Notes under the pieces: model-generated
What the model saw: only the letters and a program-made list of their open reading frames with translations
Told to the model about the DNA's origin: nothing
The model's database searches: none
Assembly: GCA_035772735.1 (NCBI GenBank)
Contig: JASDFA010000001.1
Location: 85,461,501-85,525,500, forward strand
Direction: 5' to 3'
Source: Datura wrightii
Taxonomy: Eukaryota; Streptophyta; Magnoliopsida; Solanales; Solanaceae
DNA length: 64,000 nucleotides
In this document: positions 21,611-33,000 of the stretch, one piece after another
Position numbering within the stretch: position 1 is the first letter of the stretch
Layout: each line of letters begins with the position of its first letter
Translations under genes and position numbers: made by a program

Positions 21611-24347
21611 TGTAACACCCCGTAAAGGCCTAAGAATAAACCCGGGAGTTTAATTGGATAAGAGAAGAAAATTGGCAAAAATATCTCAGGACGGGGAACT
21701 TAACAACTCGTGGTGGGATACCACGAGTCGTCTTGTGTTGTCGTTGTGTGGAAGTTAGGAAGCAGTGGCAACGGACGACCTAACGAGTCATCGGGCATGG
21801 CAACGACTCATCAGGTTGGTCGTTGGGTAAAAACTAGGAAAGCCTTGGACAGTTTTCATGACCGATAGCGTGACGAGTCGTTTGGTGGAGTAACGACTCG
21901 TCAAGTCAATTGTTAGGAGGGAGAAGTTTTCATTTTAAAAGGATTTCCAGTGTACTTGATGGAAGGATATGATGAGTCATTGAGTCTAGTGACGAGTCGT
22001 CATGTTTGACCTGGCCTGAAGGTTGAGAATTTTCAGTAGACTTGACGACTGCACCTAACGAGTCGTAGGGTGTGACAACGACTCGTCAGGTGAGTCGTGG
22101 CATCAGTTTGGGAAATTTTTCCAATTTTCTCAATGGCAGGTTGGTCAAATCCCAAGCTCCCATTTCTTAAGTGATGTCGTTTTGGGTATGTGGAGGACGA
22201 TTTTAAAGGTTCTTCTAGACCTAAACCCTCATTTTTCTCAATCTTCTTCTTCCTCCTCTCTTCTCCAAAAATTCTAGGGATTTCACCAAGGTGTTCTTTA
22301 AGCTTCAAGGAGGATTTTGATCGGGATTTTCGTCTACCAGGTATGCGGGACTTCAACAAGGATATTCTTCCATCATTGTGCCCCAAATGTTTCCAATAAG
22401 AATCCAATTTAATTTATTTAGAATATCATCATCTAGGGTTTGAATAATGGGTAATTTCTTCTTAATTCTTTTCTTAAATGCAAATATTTAGTGAAACCAT
22501 GGAATGTATTTGGGATGTTACTTTGATGGGTTGTTTGGAATATGGATCATATGTTGGGTATGCATGAGAATAACATGTTTTTCATAAATTGGCTTGAGTA
22601 ATGAATGAGTGTTGCTTATTGATCAATTAATTTTCGTACTCATGCATGAATATGATGAAATTGTGAAAATATAGGTTGAGTATGTATGGGTGTAGTATGT
22701 TCTTCCTATTCTGATTTTAGTGTTGAATGGGAATTGTTCATTTCTCCTTTGATTACCATAGAAATTCATGATTTTGATGGAAGTGTGGGAATATTGCATA
22801 ATTAGCCTTAATGAATTGATTATGATATTGATAACCATGTTGGATTGAGTAGGAGTTGTGGGCTTGAGTAATTGAAGTAAATTATATGCCATCACCATGT
22901 TTTAGATTAAATCGATTGGGTATGAATAGATTGCATCTCCATTATTTAACTATGAAGCTTGGGCAGATTCTATATTGTTTTCCTTACTAAAAATCGTTTT
23001 ATAAAACCTTAGAATCTAAAATACCCGTGGCTAAGGAGTTCATAAATGGAGTGATAGTGGCAGGTGTGAAAAATTCTTGTAACCTAATTATATGAAGTTA
23101 TGCATCCTTGATAGATTATGTGTTAAATTCTATGAATAATGTATGATCTTATGTTAACTATTGAATGAGGTGAGTACGGAATCATGATGTCATGATAGAA
23201 TAACGTTAATATGAATCTATAGCATGCTAGCTTGGGTTGTGATGTTGAAGCTAATGAAGAAATTTTGTAATAATGTGAATCATGACGAGTGAGCCTGTGC
23301 TAAACATGTCAAGTTGTGAACCCATGCCTATTTTAAAGATAACATTAATAGACGTTAGTGGAGAATGTCTTACATAGACGTTAGTGGAGAATGTCTTACC
23401 TAGACGCTAGTGGGGAATGTCTTACCTAGACGTTAGCGGAGAATGTCTTCGTACACTCAGTAGGAACTCACACCCCTAGTCAAGTTGGGCATTTTATTTT
23501 CACTGCGTTGTTCAGGATTTTCTTTTAGCCAGTGACTCTTTACATCAGAGCTTGCTCTCTCCCTATGATAGTCAAGGACTCTCTTTAGCTAAGAATATTT
23601 ACCTTTGATAGTAAGGGATGCTACCTTCGACCGTTAGGGACTCCCCCTTAGACGTTAGGGACCCTCTTGATATCAGTCACGACATCATACTCTGTATTAT
23701 TCCCGATTGTTACTTTTGCACATCAGCAGTTACTATAATAATGTATGTATTTATAATGTGGTTAGGTTGATTGAATATATGGATCTCTTTTAAGATTGTT
23801 GTACTTCACTTCTCTTACCTTGCTATTAATATGTTTTTTCACCACTTCCTTCTTGTTCACATTATGAACTAGTTTATTTATGCTTCATGCATACTCAGTA
23901 CATTCCAAGTACTGACCGCAGGCCTCCTGTGCTATATCATTTTATAATATAGATTCAGGTCTCTAGGTTCAGCGGCGTGGTTAGATACACTTCTCCATTT
24001 CTCAGCTGTTAGCGGTGAGTCCTCATATTCCGAGGACGTAACTTATGCTTTTATTTTGTCATGTTTCAGTTTTCAGAATTTAGGAGTTAGCTGGGGGCTT
24101 TTCCCAGCAACTCATCAGTTTAGTAGAAAGCTTTCGGACTCATCTAGGCAGTTCAGCATTGTATTTATATGTTATTAAATTGTCGTTATGGTTTATATCA
24201 GTTTCTTGTCATTTCTTTGGCTTGTTCATGATGTTAGATGTTTCTTATGTTAAGTATATGCGATGATTATGCCATGGGCCGACTTTAGAGCCTTTCAGGG
24301 TTTCTTGTCCCGTGTCCATGATTCGGGTCTACTCTCGGATCGTGACA
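21611..24347 (+). repeat. 3' LTR of element E (about 2.74 kb)
   Basis: A full copy of the 5' LTR with scattered substitutions and small indels. It ends CGTGACA, followed by GTATA. Its U3 array (about 21700-22100) is better preserved, including TGACG AGT CGTCA at 21990-22002. Conserved stem-loops lie at 23896-23914 (CAGTAC/GTACTG), 23933-23951, 24019-24037 and about 24087-24113. Confidence 0.9.
23350..23453 (+). repeat. Four 26-bp tandem repeats in 3' LTR E
   Basis: Units at 23350, 23376, 23402 and 23428, matching the array in the 5' LTR with a few substitutions. Copy number is unchanged between the two LTRs. Confidence 0.9.
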
Positions 24348-25969
24348 GTATACCTATGGTGGCACATATTTTTGAGACCATGAAGTTTACTTGAATGACG
24401 GGTCTACTCTGTACTAGACACTACTCCCAAATATATGCACATGAGGCTCATATCGTATTTTTGAATCATTCATGAAGTTCATGGACAAATAAATCATAAC
24501 ATACTCTATCATACTTGAAATAAATGATTAGCCATGAATAAGGGCATGTGAGTTAGCCATGAGTCATAAATTCATAAATCATGAAGAACATGCATACTTG
24601 TGAAAATTCATATAGTTGATATTCATAAATCCACGAAGAGTACTTGAAGAGAAATCACAACATGAATCATAAATCATAATTAAGACTTAGTAAAATCAAA
24701 ATCATAATAGAATCATAACTTGACTTTTCATGAAACCTTGCATAGTTGGGCATAGATTCATTGAATTTAAAATCATAAAATTTATAGCCTATTTAAGTAT
24801 AAAATCTGTCCAGAGTTCTTAAAACAACATTAGAAAGATGAATAGAACTAACCCATGATAGACACTTAGAGAATTTCTCAAGTTGGGTTGAAGCCCAATA
24901 GATTCAACAACTTAGTATTTCATGAATTAGGAGAGAATTTGGGCATGAAAGTGAAGGAATACTCCCATTCATAACCCTACTTACCCAGTTTGACGATCTA
25001 TGGATTTTTCTTGAAGAGTCCAAGAATATTTTAAGAGGTTGAAGAAGAACCCTAGCACCTTTCTTGAGAGAAAATTCAACTATCAATCTTGTGGAGAGGG
25101 TGAGGATTTAGGCTAGGTTAATCCCTTTAATCTAACCTAACAGAAGCCCAAAATGATGTCATTTAGGAGTTAGAAGCATAAGAGTTTATCAAAATACCCC
25201 CAAATTGGCAGAAAAAAACTTGGACCTGGCAGTTCCAATGACCAACTGGATGGGTCATTGGTCTCTAGGATGGCCCGTTCTAAGGTTCGTTGTTTGCCTG
25301 CTGCTGCTTCACTAAACAACTCATAATGTTTTATTTCAAAATCTGATTGATGCAAGGCCATCTGCGTTGGAAAGAAGACTCAAAGAGATTCAATTTGAGG
25401 TGCTGAATCACCCAAAAACATTTTGTAAAATGGGAGCTATGGTCATTTGAGGTTGACCCTCGTGAGCACTTATACAAACACTTAATCGGTAAGGAGGCTC
25501 TCAACTCAACTTTGTGCTAAAGGTTCCTTATGTCCTTATGTGCATCTAATGCACATATTATATTTAGGAAATGATCTTAACATCTTGTTTCCATTATTTC
25601 ATCGGGCTCGAGTCTGTCCGTATACCTAGTACAGTTTAAAACTTAACTCAAAAGTTTCAACAAACTGGTAGAACCAACGACCCATCGAATTGGTTGTGGT
25701 ATAAAAAAACTAACCGTTGGTTTTCCACATTATTACTTCAAAATTCTCTTAATCTGCTTCAACATCTACTTCAATCAAGCCACTGTCCGTACAATCCCCT
25801 CGTTAGTTCTAGGCAAATTTCTAACAAATCTTTTGTCATGAAACAATGAGCACCTCCAACAACCTATTGTACCCTACAACAAACTGTACTTAGGTTCGTT
25901 GTTGGGTTCTGGTATTATTTTCTTACTATAAGCCTCGGGTCTGACCTAAGGAACTTTTGGGGTGTTACA
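24348..25969 (-). repeat. 5' LTR of element D, right part
   Basis: Continues the D LTR after the E insertion to its outer end ...TTTTGGGGTGTTACA (reverse strand TGTAACACCCCAAAAG). It parallels the C LTR at 10360-11988 throughout, including GGTCATTGG/CCAACGACCC words at about 25250-25275 and 25675-25690. The right flank is GAATG at 25970, inside an RT gene. Confidence 0.8.
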
Positions 25970-26240
25970 GAATGGATCCAGCTGAGTTGAAACAGTTGAA
26001 AGATCAGTTAAGGATCTATTAGATAAGGGTCTGATCTGTCCCATAGGGTGCTCCAATGCTCTTCACGTCTAAGAAATATGGTACCCTTAGAATGTGTATT
26101 GATTATAGGTAGTTGAACAAGGTCACCATTAAGAATAAGTATCCCTTTCCTAGAATCAGTGATTTATTCTACTAGCTCCAGGGTGCTACTTTTTTCTCAA
26201 AGATAGACGTCATATAGGCTATCATTAGTTAAAGGTTAGA
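25970..26240 (+). pseudogene. Reverse transcriptase scrap, element F
   Basis: The plus strand encodes MDPAELKQLKDQL, a damaged DLLDKGLICP, then LRMCIDYR, LNKVTIKNKYPFPRI and FFSKID. This is the fingers region of a Ty3/gypsy RT, with a frameshift and several TAG stops. It is cut on the left by the LTR of D and on the right by the LTR of G, so two elements landed within 271 bp. The rest of F is not visible. Confidence 0.75.
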
Positions 26241-28481
26241 TGTAATACCTAAAAAGTTCCTTAGACCAAACCCCAGACTTAAAATGAAATATCATAAAGA
26301 AACTAGAAAATTTTTGCCTTTGAATGACTCAACCAATGACCTGACATGAGAATTATTGTTAGCCTCTGCAAATTTTCTCTCAGGAACCAACGAGGTATAG
26401 AACAATTCGTTTTATGATGTAACGGGTCATCCTGTCACCTGTTGTAACCTAGTCTAGAAACTTGTCAAATCCTTCTTTCAAATGATGAGACAGACGACAA
26501 GTCGTTGGGAGATATAACAACATATCCTTTAGATCCTTTAAAATAAATCTAGAAAGGGTTAGAAATCCCTCTAGTGACGACGGGTGGAAACAGCGACCCC
26601 ATATTTTAGCTAACGGGTCGTTCTGTTCATCCATTAGGAGAGGTCCAGAAACTGTTCAAACTTCTTCCAGTGACAATGAGTAGAAACAATGACCCACTTT
26701 ACCCACTAGTGACTTGCCTTGTAATCCGTCATGAGAAATCTAGAGGAATGAAATTTCTAGTCCAAGAACAATGACTAGCACCAATGAGCCATGCTCACAA
26801 CCAACGACTCGTTGTTAGGCCTGTAAGATCTAGATAGTCAGATTTTGAAATGGTTATCTAGGGGCTTTTTTTTAAAATCCTAGGATATGTTTAGAAGGGA
26901 ATTAAGGGGAATGAATCGACATTCTCCTCTCACTCTCTCGTAGTCTTACAATATTAGTAAATCAAAGACCGAAAACCCTCTCAGGTCTAAGCCAAGGTTC
27001 CATTCAAAGTGCTGCAAATTTCAAGATTTTTTCTCTGAGACTTCTTCTCCAGGTATGTGGGATTTCACCAAGGGTTATCCTTTCACCCTTGTGTCACAAA
27101 AGCTTTCTGAAAAAATTGATATCTCAATCCCATAGAAACACCATGCCTTAGGGTTTTGATTCAGTTATGAGTTTTCTTATTACTTCGATGTTCTTATGTC
27201 TCCGGTGATTTCTAGTATATGATATTCGTGGTTTTACAAATTTAATTACAAATGTTGCTGTTATGAAATATTTTCACATGATTCAAGTTCAGTTATACAA
27301 ATATATATTTTACTTCTATATGGCATTGAATTGAGCATGAATTCATATTCAGTCTTTGTGGTTCTATCATGATCTAAATATATAGATATTGACAGCATAA
27401 TCAGTATTTTCAGGTTCTTTAGGCTCTCAGAATACTACCAGATAAAGTTTCAGAACTAGCTTTAAGAACACTATTTTTCGAGCTATCAATAAATTATCAA
27501 TAAGCTTATCAATTGGGAGTAGTTCTTAGCACCAAGCTAATCTGGGGTTCAACACACCCAAGACCCAAAACTATGTGCCATTATAGGTTATTAGCCCGAA
27601 TGGGCATTAGGTTTAGTGATCACATCAGCCATGCCTTTATACCGTGGAAATGTATATTGGATCCTATTGATGGGCCATATACATTGAACTCCATGTTTAG
27701 CTCCTGTGGTTATATGTCCTTAATCATTCATCACAGTTACAATCTTAGTCACAATTATAGAATCACTTTTTAATACATGTACATGACCCTTAAATTAGTT
27801 TTTACTGTACCTTATTATGTATTGTTAGACTAGTACTTCACATTGATATTTATGTATTTTAGTAAGGGTAATGGTATTTGAGTTCAGTTACGTATTTTAG
27901 CACAACTTTTCAAACTACAAGTATGTTCCAAATATATATATATATCTATCTATCTATATATATATAATATTTTATCAATTGCATATCTGATATACTCAAT
28001 ACATTCAAAGTACTTACCGCATATTTCTTGTGCTATATTATTTTATGATATAGGCTAAGGCTCTCTGGCTTAGTAGCAGGGTTAGCTCCTCCTTCAGACT
28101 TATTACAGCAGAGTTCCTTTGGTGAGTCATTATCTTTCGAGGACCAAAGTCTTCATTTCCAATTATTAACATTTTCAGTTTTTCAATCATTAGAGTTAGC
28201 TGGGCATTTATCCTAGCAACTCATCAATTTTCTTTTAGAAGCTTTCAAACAGAGTATGTTAGTTTCAGCTCGAGTTTTAGTGTGACATTAAATTTCAATA
28301 TCTTATCAAATGTTCGTTTGTTTTTAAAAGTGTTTGCTTATTTTTTATAAATAACTTCTACTTAAGATTCTTTTACAATAGTTCATTCATAATAGAATTA
28401 TGCTAAGCCATGGGTTAGCTTGGAGCCACTCATGGTTCTAAGCACCGTGTCACATCCAAGATGTAGACTGTAGTCGTGAAA
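26241..28481 (+). repeat. 5' LTR of element G (about 2.24 kb)
   Basis: Starts TGTAATACC inside RT scrap F and ends ...GTCGTGAAA, 4 bases before the primer site. The U3 array is at about 26320-26830, with words like AACGGGTCGTTC and AACGACTCGTTG. Conserved stem-loops are at 28034-28052 (TATATT/GATATA) and about 28193-28225 (GCTGGG/CCTAGC, wobble-compensated). Confidence 0.8.
27932..27970 (+). repeat. AT/ATCT microsatellite in LTR G
   Basis: A simple run of (AT)n, (CTAT)3 and (AT)n. Replication slippage explains it; no function is suggested. Confidence 0.9.
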
Positions 28482-28485
28482 AACA

Positions 28486-28497
28486 TGGTATCAAAGA
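28486..28497 (+). other. Primer-binding site, element G
   Basis: TGGTATCAAAGA is a near match to the initiator-Met-tRNA complement. The rest of the leader (28498-28694) is non-coding and contains a GTGTG hairpin at 28554-28571 whose 3' arm has one change. Confidence 0.8.
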
Positions 28498-28694
28498 CTA
28501 AGGTTTTGAGTTTCCTAGGATGTTAGAAAGCTAAGGTAGAGTCTTTTTCATGGGTGTGAAGCACACCACATCTATGAAGGGGAGGCTATGAGGCATTTCT
28601 AAGAAATTTCTTTTTCTTTATGAATCTTATCGTACGTAGAGTTTTAGTCTCTAAAATGTCCTCCTAATTCATGCTCTGTCATTTTTAGTTGATA

Positions 28695-29630
28695 ATGCCT
28701 CCCATAAGAGGAAATGGAAAGAGAAATGGTAATACTAACCAGTTAGCCCCACCAGCTGCAGCAGCCCCTAAGAACGATCAGGTGTCATATGCCAAATTCT
28801 GAACTACTATTCAGATGCTAGCTTAGGTGGTGACCAACCAGGTCAACTGGTAGGTCGTTGTACCTGCCAATGCCAATGGGTCTACAGCTTCTACCGGAGT
28901 TCGGGATTTTACTCAGATGAATGACCCAGCATTTCATAGGTGTAAGGTAGAGGAGGACCCATAGGAGTTCATTTATGAGGTTAAGAAGATCACCCAAATC
29001 ATGGGTGTTACCTCTATCGAAAGCGCATATTTGGCTTCTTATTAGTTGAAAGGGGTGGCTTAGATATGGTATAAGTAGTAGAAAGAGGAAAGGTGGGATG
29101 GTTCAGGTCCGGTGGAGTGGGATGAGTTTGTGATTGTGTTCCTGGATAGATTCCTTCCTCAGGAGTTAAGGGAAGCTAAGGCCACTGAGTTTGTCAATTT
29201 GAAGAAGAACAACGTGACAGTGCAGGAGTATTCCTTGAAGTTCATTCAATTGTAAAAGTATGCACCAAAAATAGTTGTTTAGCCAAGGGTTCGCATGCTT
29301 AAATTCATGAATGGAGTCTCATACTTGGAGTTAAAGAGTGCAGGACTTCCATGCCTATGAATGAGATGGACATCTCCAGGCTTATTATCCATTCACAATA
29401 GATAGAGGTGGAGAAACTGAAGGAGATAGAGAGGGAGAGTAAATGGGAACAGACAGGTCAGTTCAAGTAGATTGGGTGGTGGTAGTCTCCCACAACAGCA
29501 ATGGAGACCTCTATCACCCTCGTTAGCCAGTGCTTTAACATCTAGGCCTCGTAATAATTTGAGGGATAGAGCAACAGGCTCTAAACTCAAAATCATATCT
29601 CTAGTAGCCGCACATTTTTAGTATGTTCTA
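28695..29630 (+). pseudogene. gag, element G
   Basis: Starts at ATG 28695 with MPPIRGNGKRNGNTNQLAPP. The capsid region is readable throughout one frame: VRDFTQMNDPAF, VKKITQIMGVTS, FLDRFLPQEL, ATEFVNLKKNNVTVQEYSL. About a dozen TAG stops fall at conserved Gln/Trp positions (for example in the SYQLKGVA phrase). After about 29330 the frame shifts and the Lys/Arg-rich helix continues in another frame. A zinc knuckle is only hinted at near 29640-29720. No functional gag can be made. Confidence 0.75.
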
Positions 29631-29839
29631 AGTGCGATAAGAACCATCTGCTGAGTGTTGTCTAGGCAAGGAGGGTCGTTTTGATTGTGTCTATTTAGTT
29701 CATAGGTTTAAGGATTGCCCCATCAGTAGGACGGGGGATGGCCTAGTCCACTACATCATTTGCTCCTCCAAGTCACTCAGCTAAATAGGGTACTACCTCC
29801 GGTACAAGTGGCAGTCAGCACCAGAACTGCTTTTGCACT

Positions 29840-30420
29840 TTATCCTCTCATCAAAACTAGGAGGACTCACCTGACATATTCACTGGCATGTTACGTCTCT
29901 TTAAGATAGATGTGTACGCTTTACTAGATCCAGGATCCACATTTTATTTTGCAAATCCTTACATTGCCGTCCAATTTGATATTAGGCCAGAAATCTCTAA
30001 GAGTCGTTTTCAGTCTCTACTCAAATTCAACACTCAGTTAGAGCCAACTGGGAGTAAACGGATTTTCCGGTCATAGTGTAACATATAGTCACAACAGTTG
30101 AATTAGTAGAGTTAGATATGGTTGATATTGACCTCCTCCTACGCATGGACTGGTTATATTCTCACTATGACCTTATTTGACTACAAAACTAGAGTTGTTA
30201 GATTCCAATTTCATAACGAACCAATCCTAGAGTGGAAGGGTAGTACTTCAACGCCTGAGGGTTAGTTCATCTCATACTATAAGGCTAGGAAAATGATCTC
30301 AAAGGGGTACATATATTACTTGGTTAGGGTCAAGGATTCGATTTCCAAAATTCTGACTCTTAAATTAGTTCCAATCGTCAGTGAGTTTCGAGACGTGTTT
30401 CCCAAAGATCTGCCCAGAGT
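29840..30420 (+). pseudogene. Aspartic protease and linker, element G
   Basis: MLRLFKIDVYALLDPGSTFY begins at 29888. The DPGS catalytic motif is followed by ANPYIAVQFDIRPE. A stop at 30074 and several more downstream break it. The linker then reads FISYYKARKMISKGYIYYLV and VVPIVSEF-like text leading into RT. It is part of the same polyprotein as the RT below. Confidence 0.7.
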
Positions 30421-31230
30421 TCCTCCTGAGAGGGAAATAAACTATAGCAAAGACCTTCTCCCAGATACCTAGCTGAGCTCAAAGAGTTAACAGTTGAAAG
30501 ACCTTCTAGATAAGGGCTTCAACATACCCAGCATCTCTCCATGGGGTGCCCCAGTCCTATTGACACGAAAGAAAGATGGTAAACTCAGAATATGCATGGA
30601 CTATTGTTTGCTGAACATGGTCACAATTAAGAACATGTATCCTCTTCCTAGGATTGATAACTTGTTAAACCAACTTCAGGGAGCTAGTTTTTTTTCCAAG
30701 GTAGAACTCAAATTGGGATACGATTAGCTCAAGGTTAGAGAATGTGATTTCCTAAAGACAACCTTCTAAACTCGTTATGGTCTCTACGAATTCATAGTTA
30801 TGTCTTTTGGACTAACAAATGCTCCTGCAGCTTTTATAGATCTGATGAACTGAGCATTCAAGCTGTATCTAAACATGTTTATTATTTTCTTCATAGAAGA
30901 AATATGGGTTTACACTAGGATAGAGGAGGAACATGGATATGACCTGAGGAAGTGTTGCAGACTCTCAAGGACCACTAGTTGTTCGCTAAAATCCGCAAGT
31001 GTGAATTTTGGCTGAGATAAGTAGCATTTCTTGGTAATGTTATCTCTTGTGTGGTTATTCATGTAGATCCCAAAAAAATAGCGGTAGTCAAGGACTAGCC
31101 TAGAACCACTTCTCCAATTAGACATCAAGAGTTTCTTGGGCCTCGCCGGTTACTACCAACGGTTTATAGAAGGATTCCCCTCCATTTCTTTTCCTTTGAC
31201 CAGAATAACTAAAAAGATGGTGATGTTTTA
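30421..31230 (+). pseudogene. Reverse transcriptase, element G
   Basis: VPPEREINYSKDLLPDT opens the domain. LKDLLDKGFNIPSISPWGAP and RKKDGKLRICMDYCLLN (30494-30727) follow, then FGLTNAPAAFIDLMN. The catalytic box reads FIEE where FIDD is expected, so both metal-binding aspartates are lost. The thumb (FLGLAGYYQRFIEG) is in a shifted frame near 31130. Stops are frequent. Confidence 0.75.
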
Positions 31231-31733
31231 GTGTTCTGATGCATGTGAGAAGTGTTTTTCAGAAGTTGAAGACTCAAGTCACTACAACCCCAGTTTTGAT
31301 TCTACCAGAAGGGTCAGACAGGTTCGTGATCTATTGTGATGCCTCCATAGTTGGCCTTTATGTTGTCATGCAGCATGGTAAAGTCATTTCTTATGATTCT
31401 AGACAACACAATGTTCACGAAGAGAACTATCCGACTCACGACCTTGAGTTGGCAGCGGTAGTATTTGCCTTGAAGATTTGGAGGCACTGCCTTTATGGGG
31501 TTCATATGGATGTTTTTACTGATCACAAGAGCATATATTAAGGAACTAAATATGCATCTGAGAAGGTGGTTGGAGTTGTTAAAAGACTACGACATGAGCA
31601 TCTTGTACAACCTGGGCAAAGCCAACATAGTGGCTAATGCTCTCAGCAGGATGTCTATGTGGAATGTTGCTCATGTTGAGGAGGGTAAAATGGAGCTGGC
31701 AAAGGACATTCACAGACTAGCTCAGTTAGGTGT
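31231..31733 (+). pseudogene. RNase H, element G (truncated)
   Basis: An open stretch at 31239-31541 has FVIYCDASIVG with the first catalytic Asp, HGKVISYDSRQ, the DLELAAVVFALKIW helix and FTDHK. The end (RRWLELLKDYDMSILYNLGK, NALSRMS) is in the next frame from 31495. The domain runs into LTR H after HRLAQLG, just before integrase would start. Confidence 0.8.
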
Positions 31734-32626
31734 TGTCACGTCCCGAACATGGACCTAGATTGAGACACAAGAAAAAAGATGTCGAGAGGCTCCAAGTTGA
31801 CCCATGTCATGAAAATATCATCTAACTCAATCAAAATAAAGTGGAAGATCAATATAATTAATTTTGCAAAAGTAGGATAATGTCAGGATATCGAAATACA
31901 TAACTCAAGATCGAAGTTGATTACATTCTATATCTAAAAAGCCTCTACTAATGAAGAGTTGATGGGACAAGACCCCAACTAATTCACTAAATACAATTGA
32001 AAAAAAGGACCCTCGAAAGATGAGGACTCACCAACTCTAGCTGATAAGTGCTAATGTTGCGGGTCTGGCTAATGACGGGACTAAGCTTGAATATCCGAGC
32101 CTGTATAATGAAACGTTACAACATAGAGTATGTAGTAAGTACGTGGAATGTACCTATTATGTAAGGTAAGTAAAACCGCTAACTATGTAAAAATCATAAA
32201 TCATGCATATCATATAACCTAATCATGATATGATTTTGAGAATAGGGCTTACATGCTCTTTTTTAAAATCATTATCTGAACATAACTGAATATCACAACT
32301 GAATCGAATGACCCAAAGTTGAAATCTAATAATCATAAGTAAAACTGAACATTGGGCCAAACCCGCTGAAAACATAATATCAAGATTGATGAACATACAT
32401 AATTGAAATCACAAGGAATAATGGGAGACTCGCTATATAACCGACATTACCATGACAGAGCTTACATGGTCTGGACTATCACATTCAAGTGGGTAGAGCC
32501 ATCTAAAGCCTTTCCAGGGCTAAGGACGCTACCATGATATCGATATCAAGCTGAATGCCCCTTGGGGGCAGGGGAAGCTCACAAGAGAGGTCCTAAATAA
32601 TCTGAACATATCGTTGGGATATCACA
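31734..32626 (-). repeat. LTR fragment H (cut at the inner side)
   Basis: Begins TGTCACGTCCC inside G's RNase H. It follows the family of LTR B and fragment O, with stem-loop block at about 31957-32130 and TACCATGATATCGATATCAA near 32530. It stops abruptly at about 32626, where RT sequence of the opposite strand starts. The missing half and the missing pol of I point to a deletion with a few bases of shared TTGG at the join. Confidence 0.75.
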
Positions 32627-33000
32627 CTCCCGAACTCTGAGCTGGTGATACCCTGACTTGAGATCTATCTTTGGGAAGTATTTGGTGCGCTGGAGCTGGT
32701 CTAACAAATCACAATCCTGGGTAAGGGGTACTTGTTCTTGACGGTAACCTTATTTAACAGTCAATAATCAGTGCACATCCGAAGTGATCCATCCTTCTTT
32801 TGGACAAAGAGAACCGGTGCACCCCACGGAGACTTGCCCGAATCTAATGGATCCCTTATCCAACAAGTCCTTCAATTGCTCTTTTAACTCTTTTAGCTCA
32901 TCTGGATCCATCTTGTAGGGAGGAATATAAATAGGCTACGTATCGGGCAAGATATCAATACCAAAATCAATTTCTCTCTCCGGAGGAACACCTGGCAAAA
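32627..33000 (-). pseudogene. Reverse transcriptase N-terminal part, element I
   Basis: The reverse strand starts with PPEREIDFGIDILPD (about 32980), then PPYKMDPDELKELKEQLKDL and LLDKG, and ends in FPKIDLKSGYH-like text near 32650. Frameshifts split it into three. Catalytic FIDD would lie beyond the junction and is absent. Confidence 0.75.

Larger units (their letters stand above)
16594..24347 (+). mobile_element. Element E: complete pol-less Ty3/gypsy element with both LTRs
   Basis: Two full LTRs (16594-19291 and 21611-24347) enclose a 2.3-kb internal region with primer site, leader hairpin, degenerate gag and polypurine tract but no protease, RT, RNase H or integrase. It is inserted in the LTR of D with a near-perfect 5-bp duplication (GTACA/GTATA). 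Chromovirus-type ends (TGTAACACCCCG...CGTGACA) and gag similarity put it with the other families here. It looks like a non-autonomous derivative mobilised by a partner's enzymes, and the many LTR differences say it is not recent. Confidence 0.85.
26241..31733 (+). mobile_element. Chromovirus G, 5' LTR to RNase H, truncated
   Basis: 5' LTR, primer site, leader hairpin, gag, protease, RT and RNase H in order on the plus strand. It is cut at 31733 by LTR fragment H before integrase; the remainder is not found in the window. It is one of the most decayed copies: gag and pol carry dozens of stops, mostly TAG at codons that should be CAG or TGG. Confidence 0.8.

Noticed and set aside
9985..25974. 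Both B and D end next to GAATG (9985 and 25970), hinting at a preferred target
   Set aside because: Two five-base matches are easily chance, and neither left duplication is visible.
27932..27970. AT/ATCT repeat as an origin or matrix site
   Set aside because: A plain microsatellite inside an old LTR, with no supporting signal.
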